DNA of 64,000 nt from Lojkania enalia (lineage: Eukaryota; Ascomycota; Dothideomycetes; Pleosporales): the NCBI GenBank assembly GCA_010094045.1, contig ML986692.1:104345-168344 (forward strand), read 5' to 3'. Below, one piece after another: positions 23,329-34,582 of the stretch. The translations under genes and the position numbers were made by a program. The notes below the pieces were generated by a model. The model made no database searches, was not told the origin of the DNA, and saw only the letters and a list, made by a program, of their open reading frames with translations. Position 1 is the stretch's first letter. Each line of letters begins with the position of its first letter.

Positions 23329-24522
23329 CTAAACAGACTGCTCAGGCCGTTCCCCCTCCGCCACAACCGCGACGCCGAGGCCGCGATCTGGACTCTGCAA
23401 AACGAGCTGCTCGTGCCTTCGTGCTTTAATGAAGTCCGAGATACTCTTTATTAGGATGAACCACCCGACAATCATGAGGCCATACGCCAGCCAGTCATTC
23501 GTCGAGATACCGCTACTCGTCGGCGTCTGTGCAGGGCCACTGGGCGGCGCGACGTCATTGGGGTTGAAATCGTGGGCATTCGGGTCCGGGGGCGCGCCGC
23601 CGTTGAAGTCGTTGGGCGTGTCGTTAGGTGTGAGTGAGGCGGTGCCTTTCATTGTGAAGCCGTACTGGACGAGCGTGATGCCGAGGCCGGCGCGGGACCC
23701 GTTCTTGGCGGCATGTGTCGTGTGCAGCAGGTATGTGAGCAGGAAGCCCACGAGCTGGAAGGACATTGAGATCATTGCGTTCCAGACGAAACTGAAGACG
23801 GAGCCGACCGGGAGGCCTTCGACGAAGACTTCGTCGCCGACCATGCCCGGGGCAAGGATCGTGGTTTCCCAATACGGTGGCGTGGCATCTGCGGCGGCTT
23901 GTTCGTAGGTCTGGATGTAGTTAGATTATGGGGTGTGTTTTGGAGTATCTTGCTGGTATGGGACTTGTGGTACATACCGGTGGCTTCTCCTCGACGTCCT
24001 CCCCTCTTGTTGGCTTCGCGCTCAGATTCGCAAATACGCCATCGTTCGAACCACCTCCATATACCCTGCCACTCCTCGGCATCGCCGTATTGAAAGCCGG
24101 TAACGTCGTCACCCGCCTCTGAATGCCCTGTCGTGGGGGCTCCTCGCCCTCCGCATCGGCTTGGGGCTGCGGATTCCCCCGCATCAGTCTTTGTCGGTCA
24201 TCCACTCCATCCCCGTCTTCCCCATCTGAGTCCTCGTCATCGGAAGGTGAGTCAAAAGTATCTGCGAGCGTGCGGTCGGCATCGTTGGTAAGTGGGTCGT
24301 CTGCTAGCAGGCGGCGAGAGGCACCGGAGGGCGACGATGCGCGGCTATGGAACGAGGGTGGCGGAGAATTAGGGATAGGGTATTGAGGGTGCGGACTTGA
24401 GGGAGAGTCCTCTTCATCATGATCTGCTATCTGCACGAATAGCGCTGTTAGCAAGGGGGGGATTTTACGGAGCATGGAGAGTGGAGGCGCAGCCGACTTA
24501 CCCGTTCATATCGTTGAGGCAT
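23329..24522 (-). CDS. BSD2: BSD2/NDFIP-like membrane adaptor
   Basis: Three exons, 24522-24502, 24430-23978 and 23910-23329, give 351 residues; introns are 71 and 67 nt. Exon 1 encodes just seven residues (MPQRYER). The N-terminal half is acidic, Ser/Pro-rich and likely cytosolic. Then follow the family segment ATPPYWETT and three hydrophobic spans: VFSFVWNAMISMSFQLVGFL, a central GLGITLVQYGF stretch and WLAYGLMIVGWFILIKSI. This is the layout of yeast Bsd2 and animal NDFIP proteins, which recruit the Rsp5/NEDD4 ubiquitin ligase to membrane cargo such as metal transporters in the Golgi and endosomes. The identity rests on the C-terminal membrane domain. It shares a 462-bp divergent promoter with the CBP6-like gene. 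Confidence 0.85.
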
Positions 24523-24984
24523 TATGAGCGGAACGCTACAAAAGGTTCTACGTTCGTAGATATGTGGTTGTAGGGCGAGAGGTGTAGAGAGAGGCTGCCC
24601 TGAGGACCGTAGATCTTAAGTTGGTGGGTCAGGCGGTAGGGTCGGGAGATGCGTGGGTGCGAGTGCAGTCGTTGTTTCGTCAGCCTGTCCCTGGATGCGT
24701 CGTGGAACCGCCGAGAACGCTCAGCCTCTTCACGTGATGCGCCACACTCCATCTACGTCCATACGCGGGAGTATTATTGCTCCGTCCTCCATTGCAGTCA
24801 TTGGTTTGAGACGTCCTGCGACAAGAGCGCCGGCGGTTAACGACAGATATTTTTATTTGGATGCAATGTCGGTAGCATACTGAATATATCGCATTGGTCG
24901 AATAGTCTATTTGATCCATTGTCGCCCACCCCCCTCTACAATCCCGTCCCAGGTTGAAATTACCTACTTCACCTCATCGCAACC
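24523..24984. promoter_or_regulatory. Divergent promoter region BSD2-like / CBP6-like
   Basis: 462 bp between the two outward ATGs. No discrete operator was recognised. Confidence 0.5.
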
Positions 24985-25433
24985 ATGTCAAGCATGGTAC
25001 GTCCCACATACCCACCCCTCCAAAACCCTAACCAGCATCGCGTCCAACTGCAGAACCCACTATATGCACAAGCCCCTACTAACAACCCTCCAAGACAATA
25101 GCAAAACACTACACCCGCCTCCAAACCCTCTGGCCAAAAGACTTTCTCCGCCCCACCCAACCCTTCACAAAACTCCTCGCCCACCGCCTCTCCCAATCCC
25201 AATCTCCAAACCCAAAAGCCAACATAGCGACAGAGCTCCGCAACATCAACGCCCTCTACACCCTCCTCGACAACCGCTACACCCGCCTATACCCACTCTC
25301 CCCCACTGTTCTGCGCCCGACCTCGAATCCAGGGTACTATGATGCTTTGATGAAGGACATTGGCGAGGCGCCGAATAAGTCGTGGATAAGGGCTAAGATG
25401 GATGAGTGGCGGATGAAGATACGGTGGAAATGA
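24985..25433 (+). CDS. CBP6: UQCC2/CBP6-like mitochondrial complex III assembly protein
   Basis: Two exons, 24985-24996 (only four codons, MSSM) and 25095-25433, over a 98-nt intron with donor GTACGT, branch ACTAAC and acceptor CCAAG, give 116 residues. The protein reads IAKHYTRLQTLWPKDFLRP at its start, YTLLDNRYTRLYPLS in the middle, and ends NPGYYDALMKDIGEAPNKSW then KMDEWRMKIRWK. This matches the small Cbp6/UQCC2 family: two helices, conserved WPKD and YPLS words, and about 110-130 residues. These proteins act in mitochondria at the ribosome exit to help make and assemble cytochrome b. I recognise the pattern by eye, so the exact orthology needs a profile search. The short first exon is easily missed. 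Confidence 0.7.
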
Positions 25434-25923
25434 GTGTTGTGAGGGTTGAAAAATGGGAAGTTGGGATGGAAAGAGATGCAGAAGGATGTAGAATATGGAA
25501 TGGAAAATGTAAAATATCGTGTATGATATAAGGCATATGAACATTCCGTAACAATCCGGATGTTTCGTATAGATGTAAAAAGAGGGAGGAATACGTACGA
25601 TATCAGTGGAAACGAAAATACCTCAAATACCTTGTATAACAAGCAACTGATAAACACAACGATAATCAACACCCAGCCCCGCATTCCGCAGTGTAATAGT
25701 CTGTATTAAACCCAGTGACCCACAGCTACGCTCTACCGCCTAGAGAATATCGCTTAAAGAAAGCGACCGCATCTCCGAAGAATACACCGTTTCCTAACGA
25801 TGTTCTCTATTCCAATCCCTCCCAACCCAGTCCCAATGCCGTTAACCTAACCCTCGTCCAATCACGTAAACCCATTTCCGTAAGACATACTAAGAAGTCA
25901 ACTACTCCCCAGAAACATCATGC
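25434..25923. other. Intergenic between convergent genes
   Basis: 490 bp between two 3' ends, AT-rich in the first half. No gene is supported. Confidence 0.5.
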
Positions 25924-27676
25924 TCATTTGCCGCCTCGTTTCGCCTTGGCCTCCTCTATGGCGTATTGCCGAGATGTCATCCTTCTAGACGTTGGCTGTA
26001 CCTCATCTTGAGCGCTCTTCTTAGGAGTGGCTTTGTTCTTAACTAGAGCCTTTTTTTTGGGTGTTGCTTTGCTCTCAACGGGAGCCTTTTTCGCTGGAGT
26101 TTTTGGTGTCTTCGCCACGGAACGAGCGACCCCTTTCTTCGGCGTAGTAATCGGCCTTTCTTCTTTAGATTCATTCTCATCATCTGCTTTGGTGAGTTTA
26201 GCTAGAGATGTCTTTGCAGTTTTCTCTTCATCGTCCGCTTCCTCAGCTTTCGTTGGAAATTTCCGTCCAGTTTCGATCTCGCCTTCCACTTCCGCAGCTT
26301 TCGTTGGACCCTTCTCTCCAGTCCCGCGGCCCCTATTCACTCCACTGGTTTCCCTACCCGACGTCTTGCCCTGCTTCGAACCGTTACGCGCCTTTTTGTT
26401 CCCCGCGGTGCCGCCTCCCGTGCCGGTTGCTCCGCCTTCTCCCTCCTCGTCCGAATCCCCGTCTTTCTTCTTCCTCTTCTTGTTATCATCATGGTCACCC
26501 CTGGGCATCTTTCTACTCTTATCCTTGTCACGGTCAGAGTCAGAGTCCGATCCAGAACCACCTTGGTGGCGTAGCTTCAAGTTCATAAGTTGTGTAAGAT
26601 CGCTAGAACGAAAGATCGTCTTCGACATTTCCTCCGAAGACGCATTGACGGGCGTAGTGTTTGATTCACGGTGACCAGTTTCATCCCGCTCAGTAGTTTT
26701 TTTCTGGTGAGAAGAACCTGCATGGGGCGGCTCGGTCTATTTGGCAGATGTTAGCATACCTCGCAATGCCGTGTGGACTACGCACGTGTCCTAATACCTG
26801 GACGAGGCAGTCTTCGAACTCTAGTGCTACATCGGATAAAGGAGAACCGTCTGACGTAACCTCTTCCCTAGGAGGCGATCCGGGAGCAACCGTGGTCTTT
26901 GCGTCACTGATTTTCGGTACTTCTTTACCGACGAGATCTAACATAACCTCATCACTAGACGGCGATCTAGGACGATTCGTCGTGTTTGGTTTATGGCTTT
27001 TCAGAGCCTCTTTGATAACGCCGTCTGGATAAGAGACGCCGACCAACTTATACGACTCCTCTAAGCTAAGCCCTGCCCCGGCATACCACTGCCCGATAAG
27101 CAAGCCCTCCAGCCTCCCAATACTCCGAGCACGCTCAACCTCATCCAGGTCTAAGAATAGGCCATCTCGGAGCAACGTCTTCCTGTAAACGGCTCCTAGA
27201 CCCGCTTGATCACATAGATCGAAACCGCCAATATTGCTCTGTGTAAACGCATTGACTAACAAATGGGAGAGGCCCGGATGCGGAGTAACTGGGTGCTCAG
27301 TACGCGGAAGACGGATGTAGCTTGGGTAGAGGGGTTCGTGAGGGATGTGGATAGTCTCTGCCGGATGGAAGGAGTCATGCCGCTTCTGTCTGTCATCGTC
27401 GCGATCACTGTTGTCATTCATCCATGAGTACGGTGGATTAGGTGTAGGCGGTCCCGAATCAGCACTTTGACCATACTGTACATATGCTACAATTGATTAG
27501 GAATGCTTCGTAGTGGACGTAAGAGGAGTCCTTGACTTACTGCCCGCCTCATCCTCGAAACCTTCCATATTCCATTTGATTACGCCTCGGTAGAATTTCT
27601 CAGACCTCTCGCTGATCTCAGAGCCTGCGGGCTGAGCACTAGTCTGTAAGTCTAAGCGGCTACGCGTAGCAGCCAT
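25924..27676 (-). CDS. Unknown nuclear-looking protein with charged, lysine-rich tail
   Basis: Three exons, 27676-27541, 27486-26786 and 26736-25924, with introns of 54 and 49 nt, give 549 residues. An alternative donor at 26797 would remove four residues. The N-terminal 190 residues look globular, with pieces such as FYRGVIKWNMEGFEDEAG and ERARSIGRLEGLLIGQWYAG. The C-terminal half is low-complexity: an SDSDSDRDKDKSRK stretch, KKRKKKDGDSDEEG, and tandem KATPKK/PAKK motifs that resemble histone H1 tails. The lysine-rich tail suggests a nuclear or nucleic-acid-binding role, which is inference only. I do not recognise a named domain. Continuous frame over 1.7 kb with proper splice sites makes the gene real. 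Automatic calls may split it in two at the last intron. Confidence 0.72.
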
Positions 27677-28382
27677 ATTGTGTTGAGCTGGCGGGACAAT
27701 GTTTTGGTAATTTCAATGCATAACTGTGTATGAAGAGGATAGAGTTGAAGGTAACGGGTATAACTCTGCAGAAGACGTGCGTGGTATCAGGTGGCAACGG
27801 TGGAATTTACCAACAAAGTGGGTTTGGGAGACGGCGAGCTATCACGGGGTGAAAGACGGAAGGTGCACCGGAACGCACTCCTTCACTTAAATAAATGAAT
27901 TGCACAGCAGACGTGATGGTTCACGACAGAAGACTATATACCAAAGCAATATTGCCAGACAGCAATATTTCTAGACAGGAATGGAGTGAAACGAGGTGAC
28001 AGAAGGAAGTAGGCGAAGAGAATGGTAGATAGGGAATTGCAATATGACCGGAGGTGAGACCCGAAAGGTTCCCTACCTCATTAGTCATTCGAACAATAAT
28101 TTTGCATGGCAATGAAATTAAAACCGAATGTTGGAATGAAGAAACGAAGTTCTATGATTTTTGCCGCTATGTAAATGTTCCCCTAAGAGCCGTAGAAAAA
28201 TGCTAATTCGCCTAAACCAGACACTATATGCTCTTCCTCATGCTATGAGAACGCCAGAACAATGTTAGAGAATAATCCACCATGCAGATCCACCTCCGTG
28301 AATGCGCCTTGTGTATCTTACAAATGCATGCAACACACCAACGTGGAAGGGGGAAGAAAGTAAAACACCAATGCTACAATAC
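27677..28382. other. Intergenic upstream of 27676 gene and downstream of HPC2
   Basis: 706 bp between tandem minus-strand genes, moderately AT-rich. No feature is supported. Confidence 0.5.
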
Positions 28383-29412
28383 CTACAATGGTCCCGTGCC
28401 AGCATAAGATGCCGCCAGAGTTGGCTGTTTTGCTGCAATCGTAGCTGCAAGTTTCTCGCGCTCATGCTTTTCCAGCTCCATCATAGCACGGTCAGCCTTG
28501 GTCACACGAGGTTTGCGAACCGTACTGCCTCCACGTGAACCCGGACCGCCACCACGTCCTCTACCCCTTCCGGATGTTTCCCCGCGCACTGTGCCGCCTC
28601 GCCCACGACCGCGGCCCCGACGAACTGTGCCATCGGCCCTATTTAATGTCAGTGGTGGTGCAATGCGCAAGGGGGGATGATCTTACCTCTCGACCGCCGG
28701 CTTCTCGCCCTCTGTGATAAGTGGCCCACTATAAACGAAGAACCCATCCTTGGCCATGAGGGCCTGCTGTTCCCATGCTAGTTCCGTATCATCAATGAAA
28801 TCATCCTCCTTGTCATAGTCCTCTTGCTTCCTCTTCCGCCTCTTCTTGGCGCCATTCCCACCAGAAGCCTCGTCGTCCATACCACCCATTTCCACATTGC
28901 TCTCGGGTTCCGAAAGATCTACAGACATGTCATCAGCAGAGCCGATACCCGCAGCTTTTTCAAGAGCTGCACCAGCGGCGGTTATCTGTCGCTGCCGTTC
29001 TCGACGCGCTGCCACTCGGGGGTGCAAGGCTCCATAGCCATATTTCTTTTCCACCTCCTGCGCGAAATTGATGGTTACATTGGTCTGACCCTTTAGCGGA
29101 AAGGTAAGCCAAATGTTGACACCCTGCGGATCAGAAGAGCCATTGGACGTGTTCATGGGCCCAAAGGGAGTGCCTGACAAGAGACCACTGCCGGTTGGTA
29201 AGGGCGGCGGGGCTTCCTTTTGGCGAACTGGCTTGACAGGCGGGGTGGGCGCGTTCGACGGAGTACCGGCGCTGGCAGAATCCGTCTTCATCATTGGCAC
29301 TGAAGCACGGGGCTGAGGGTTTACATCAGAGTCGATCTCCATCGGCGCAGCGCCCAGGGGTGCGGCTGGGCGGAGTGGTGGTTGTTGCTGTTGCTGCTGC
29401 TGCTGCTGTTGT

Positions 29413-29447
<35 letters not shown>

Positions 29448-30431
29448 TTGCTGTTGCTGTTGCTGTTGTTGCTGTTGCTGTTGCTGTTGTTGCTGTTGCT
29501 GTTGCTGTTGTTGCTGTTGCTGTTGTTGCTGTTGCTGTTGCTGTTGTTGCTGTTGCTGTTGCTGTTGTTGCTGCGGCTGCTGGTCGTGTTGGAGGACGAC
29601 TGAGGTCGGCCGTGACGATACGGCCACTGGTGATACCGGCGCAGATGTGACGGAAGGCTGCTGCTGCTGTAACCGTGCAGCCTGCGGGTAGGTCGAATTT
29701 GCCGCGGTGGGTGGGTCAATCAAACTAGTAATGGACGGAGATGCTCTGGCGCGGTTCAGAGGCGGCGAGATGGGTGGTGCACTGGCGGCGCTCTGCGGGT
29801 TTGACTCAAAGAGCCCGCCTCGTATTGGATCATACCGCTGCCCTGAGCTGGCCGGTCTGGGGGTGGACGGGGCGACGTTGATGTGTGAGAGGTTTGGGTT
29901 GTTATGAATTGGCTCAGGGTTGTTCAACACGCGAGGCGGCTGCGTAACAGCGGGTTGCTCTGGTTGGAGTACCTGAACCATCTCGGCGGGTCTGGGTTGG
30001 GGCGTGGACGTGGACTGTTGCTGCATCACGGGCTTCTCCTCTACCGGCGGCGGCGGCGGCGGTTGTGGTTGCGGTTGCGCCTCTAGAGAAGCCTTTGGTC
30101 CCCTTCTCTTTCGCGGCGCGGGTTCTGCAGCTTGATCTTTTTGCTCGACAGGCTTACTACGCGGCTTGCGGGGCTTTTTCTCGACGATCGCATTTAGATC
30201 TTTGGGCTTTGGCTTGGGGCCTGGTTTCTTGCGTACGGCGCCGGCGGCGGTTAGGTTACTTCTAGGCGTTGTTTGCGTTGATGCAGGGGTGGGTGTAGTA
30301 GTCCCAGAAACACCAACACTACTTCCGAGAGCGCGCATCGCGGGCGTGCTTGCATTGCTCTGGTGGGGCGAATGGGGCGGCGAGCTCAGTAGACTCTCCG
30401 GGGACGAGTACGAGGCAATACCGTCTGCCAT
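28383..30431 (-). CDS. HPC2: HIR complex subunit HPC2 (ubinuclein relative)
   Basis: Two exons, 30431-28687 and 28638-28383, over a 48-nt intron give 666 residues. The HPC2-related domain is unmistakable near residues 545-580: KEDDFIDDTELAWEQQA then KDGFFVYSGPL. Yeast Hpc2 and animal ubinuclein use this region to bind histone H3.3/H3 in the HIR/HIRA chaperone, which deposits histones outside S phase and represses histone genes. The N-terminal part is disordered, with AT-hook-like KKPGPKPKPKD and KKPRKPRSKP, then a proline-rich part and a 64-residue polyglutamine run. After the intron, the C-terminus carries an RGRGRGRGG-type Arg/Gly segment that could bind nucleic acid. The start is the ATG at 30431; the frame is open upstream without another ATG. 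The polyGln length is the main oddity. Confidence 0.92.
29382..29573 (-). repeat. 64-codon polyglutamine tract in HPC2
   Basis: The minus strand has 64 consecutive Gln codons, a mixture of CAA and CAG in short alternating patterns (mostly CAACAG-type hexamers). The mixing is not a pure CAG array, which limits slippage. The plus strand shows an equally long poly-Leu shadow frame that is not a gene. Confidence 0.93.
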
Positions 30432-32504
30432 AGTTGCAGAACACAGAAAACGAAGCGCGCCCAAAAGTGCAAGTGCTGCGCGGAACGCCAATGAATGAAT
30501 TAAAAAAAAAAAAAAAAAAAAAAAAAACGACCCAGGCGGGCGACTATCAGATTCTCGCCGCCTGCGTGGACGGAATTCTCTATGCAGGAACCAGGTTGCG
30601 TGCCTGCCGGAAACTGCGTTGAGCAGTAGCGGGCAAACTCAACACCAAAGATTGCGGGCGCGGCCTCAGCACGAACGCTGTCGAGAACACCGAAACCGAA
30701 GTGCACGCCGAGATTTGGGCTGTGGACGGAAATAGAGAGGTGGAAATGCAGGGGAAGGAACACGAGATTTCACCCCTAGCAACAATTCGATGGTCGAGGC
30801 CGCCGGGAGCGCTCCGTTGATGGAAAAAGGTGCTGCGGCAGGGTGACAAGTACTGGAAAAGAAGAGAAAAGAGGAAGAGAAAGGGAGGTCGATGTGTCGG
30901 GGTGCTGAATTGGGGGGTTCAAGTATAAAGGGCAGTTTGACATTGGGCGGGCGAGTTAAGAGCACGGGCAGACGAGAAATCGCTTTGCGCCAGAGAGGGA
31001 ACGACCTGCTGGGCGGCACCAAGGGCATTCACGCAGCAGCACCAGAAGCACCAGCACCAGGAGAACAGAGGAGCCCTGTCCCCGCCGTTTGGGAGATGGC
31101 CTGGAGCCGGCCTTGGGCTTTGTGTGGCATAGATGCCAGACTCAAGACTTGAAACCTTCACGTTCAATTGAGAACGCGCAGCGGGACAGGCCACATGAGG
31201 ATTTTCTTCGTGTGAATCTTTCGCCTTGGGCCCAACCGGGAGACGAGTCTGCTTCAGGTCACACGCTTCTCGATCATCGGAGAATACAGTTCCTATTTGA
31301 GGAACCGATCAGTTTGAGATTTGCTCTCCAGCCACACCCACGCCTAGCTGCCCCGGGGTCGTGGGCTCTCTTACACGCACGCACATCTACCAGCGAGAAA
31401 CACGCGGGTCCAGGCCCCTCCCCCCGTTCAAGCTTCACATACTTCCTCGCTATCCGTAGCTCTTATCTCCTCTTGCACTCTCTGCTCGAGCCAAGGCAAG
31501 AGTCTCCGGCCCTGGGTTGTACTGTACTGCACATGGCGTACAGACCCTAATTCGGTGCCTAGAGTAAGTGCTTATTCGAGAAATTGCTGATTTGCAGTTC
31601 TGTCATCAAGCTGTGGCTCCGGCTGTTGCGCGTGGGAGATTTTACCCACTAGCTGCCGCCCTCTGATACGCATCGTCTCGTTTTTATCCAGCTCCTGGTG
31701 TGATGGAGTTCCCATCCCGCGAATCCATGTTACAGGGCGTGTGGCTGATAATTGGCCAGTGCGTTGGGCGATCCACCAATGCGCCATTAGCGTCTTTTTC
31801 CATATGCAGCGCCTAGAAAGCATTATACTACCACGCCGCTATCGCCTCAGACAGACATTCTTCAGTCCCAAACTCACTCAGTAGGAACCCCGGATTCAAG
31901 CGCCAGACGCTACTACCACAGTCTGTTCGGAGGGTTTGTTGCTATTCTTCATGCGAATATGCCTTGAATATTTAAAATAGCATGGAAACACGAACGAACG
32001 GACTTCCTTGATGAGCGAGACGGTGTTGCGGCCATAGCATACTTCTATTTGAACTATTTTTGAATTCTTGCTGGCGGATGTGTATAGTGGCGCAGCATCT
32101 TATAAACTCCCGGTTGGATGACGAGAGACATGAAACGGGGTATGCGGGGAACGGAGTTCCGGTTGGAACACATGAGCAACCACATTCAATATTCACAAAC
32201 GTAGGGTTCTATCCCTAGGCACCAAAGAGAGGCGGTATGTTAAACGGAATATTGGTTTCTTCTAGGCTTTTAGATAGTCTTAGGCATAAAGTAATAATGC
32301 ACAAACCTATCCTTGCCTTTGATTTTCGTCGATCGCCAACACGAAACAATTAGCCAAAAGCAAATCAAGCCAAAATTCGAACAGCCGCACCAGCTTCAGA
32401 CGCCTAAACACCACCCCACTAGAACTCCGAGCCATGATGAGATATCAAGATAAGTAAAGCGCATGTAAAAGACTATATCGCGCGGTCGCACTTTGGGCTC
32501 TACA
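30432..32504. other. Intergenic between HPC2 promoter and NOP56 3' end
   Basis: 2.07 kb. The HPC2 promoter side starts with a poly(A) run at 30502-30527. Frames at 31089-31550 and elsewhere lack motifs or splice sites and are not supported. The middle is GC-richer than the ends. No RNA gene was recognised. Confidence 0.5.
30502..30527 (+). repeat. Poly(A) tract, 26 nt
   Basis: An A run about 70 bp upstream of the HPC2 start; read on the HPC2 strand it is a poly(T) tract, as in poly(dA:dT) promoter elements that exclude nucleosomes. Confidence 0.9.
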
Positions 32505-34274
32505 CTAAGCGCTCTTGCTCTTCTTTTTCTTCTTCTTGCTCTCGCCGTCCTCCGTATCAGCGTGCTTTCGCTTTTCTTTCTTAGCCTTCTTCTCTAATGC
32601 CTCATCCGTATCTGCAGACTTCGATTTCTTATCCTTCTTCTTCTCTTTGTCCTTCTTCTTTCGGACTGCTTGTTCAGTAGCTTTTGCGGTTATGCCGTCG
32701 GCCATTTCTACATCTTCAGCACTGGTAGCGGTAGGGTCATCAATCTGGATGTCTGCAAGGACCGAATCCAACGCGGATTGCTATGATACGATTAGCAAAT
32801 AAAACTAACAGTATAGAATAAGTCGCACACACCATAACTGCCGAATTCTTCGTGGGGGTAGCGCCGGTGGTATAGAAATCAATACGTTCTTCCACCTGCC
32901 GTTTCAAAGCCTCACCAAATTTGGTCGTGGGCATATCAGAGAAATTATCAATCCTTGATGCGATAGAGACTTTGTTGGCCAAGAAGCGAGAGATCCTTCC
33001 TTTCGATTTAGTGCTAGTCTTTCCAATAAAGGACGAATGGTATATGAGACCATATTTTGGAGTATTGCCTTTGGTCTTCAATGCGCGGAAAAGGGCCTTC
33101 TCGGCACCTAGAATTTGTACTGTTGAGGCAGGATATTTGGACAAGTTCGTCAACGACCCAGCCTTGGAAATCAAGCGGGCGCCCACAGTGTCGCCTATGA
33201 GTGTTGCTAGATTTGGCGCTACCTGGCCCATCCTGTTACCAAGGTAGCTACTCAAATTCCGTCTATACGTAGCTAATTCGGCAGTGCGTTTTCTAAACAA
33301 GCGATTAGCGATTAAATCTATGGCTATAATGATCCCTCAGACGTACGCAGAGCCCATAACAATCTCCATATCGGCTTCTGAGAGATCTCGGCCCATGCTT
33401 GTCCTTGCGGCATTAATGATAGCCTGAGCAATGCCCTCATCATCGTTCACAACAGCGGCTAGATCGTGGAGGTCATCATCTGTGAGACGGGCTTTGTCGC
33501 CGATAGTGAGAACGAGCTGTGCGTACTGATCATTGTTCGACACAATCTTTGAAAGCTCTGGGAAATGCCAGCCGTATTGTTCTCTCAGGCGCATAGCAAA
33601 TTGGTTGACATCCTTGTCGAGCTGGTCAAGCGTCGCAATTGCCTGGATAATGTGGTTGTCATGTTTGTTCACTGAGAACTTAACCTTGGCTCTCGAGAAA
33701 GCATGACCGAGGCCCAGGATCGATCTCTCAATGTCGCCTGGCTGGAGTTTCTTAATCAGTTTTTGGCTGTGCTGGCGGAGGCCTGGTCATCTTAGTTACA
33801 TGCTGTCTTAAAGGACTGCTGATACGCACCACGCAAAAGATCAGCGACTACCTCACTAGTCTCGCTAGTCTCGCAGGTGAGGTTAGGAAATACGGCCTTG
33901 ATGCTGCCAGCAAGCGTTTTCTCAGACACCCCAAGCGTAATTGTTTTCTTCTTGCCGGCTTTGGGTAGATTTGTCTCCAGCGTGGCCCGCAAATAATCCG
34001 ACATAATGCCTTCTGAGATGTCGTTGATTTCCTGAAGAGATTCTTGGGTCCCCTGGAACGGCGCCAACCCTACAAGCTCCACCATCTTTCCAAACTTGTC
34101 CAAATCTTGAACAGCATCTTGAACCTCCCTGAGTCGGTTGCCAATTGTATCAGGGTTTATGGTTACTCTGAAGACCTATGCGGCAGATGTTAGCACCTGC
34201 GAAGCTCGTGCAAGCTCTAAAGTACTTACGGCGTACCCGACTGGGTTTTCATGTAGAAGATAATCTACGGACAT
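32505..34274 (-). CDS. NOP56: Box C/D snoRNP core protein NOP56
   Basis: Five exons, 34274-34230, 34175-33830, 33782-33347, 33292-32833 and 32780-32505, with introns of 47-54 nt, give 520 residues. The N-terminal domain starts [19 protein letters not shown]. The central part carries [18 protein letters not shown] and [19 protein letters not shown]. The Nop domain has [20 protein letters not shown] and [20 protein letters not shown], which bind the kink-turn/15.5K interface. The C-terminus is a KKE/D tail ([10 protein letters not shown]). Nop56 pairs with Nop58 and fibrillarin to guide rRNA 2'-O-methylation in the nucleolus. The N-terminus and the HNIIQAI block favour NOP56 over NOP58. Length matches the family (about 500). 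It is head-to-head with CCT6. Confidence 0.95.
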
Positions 34275-34582
34275 GTCACGCTAGATTCGCTGTTAGTCTA
34301 GCCGAAAATTAGTGGTGTCGCAGCGCCGTGAAGTAATTGCGCCAGCGAATCGCGACGAGCTTGAAGTCTGCGAGTACGGGATTGTGGGAGCTTCAAGCTG
34401 GAAAATTTCCCTGTGCCAAGACGATGCCGGTGGCTTTTTTTTCCGGCGCCGGTCCTCCCGCCCAAATTCTTCGCGACGACGCGACGGCGGCGGGTAGCTA
34501 GGCGAATACTTTGGCTTCCAATACTACAATACCAAGATTTCTTTTCTGCTGCGTGTATACACGGAGTATATTTCTGTTCATT
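34275..34582. promoter_or_regulatory. Shared divergent promoter NOP56 / CCT6
   Basis: 308 bp between two outward ATGs, including both 5' leaders. It contains GC-rich blocks (around 34420-34500) and no open frame that is supported. Sharing implies coupled transcription of a ribosome-biogenesis factor and a chaperonin subunit. Confidence 0.55.

Noticed and set aside
29294..29650. Long Leu/Val/Ala-rich frames on the + strand
   Set aside because: They are the antisense shadow of the HPC2 glutamine tract.
31089..31550. 153-codon + strand frame
   Set aside because: No recognisable motif, no splice context, overlaps frames on the other strand; likely chance in GC-rich DNA.
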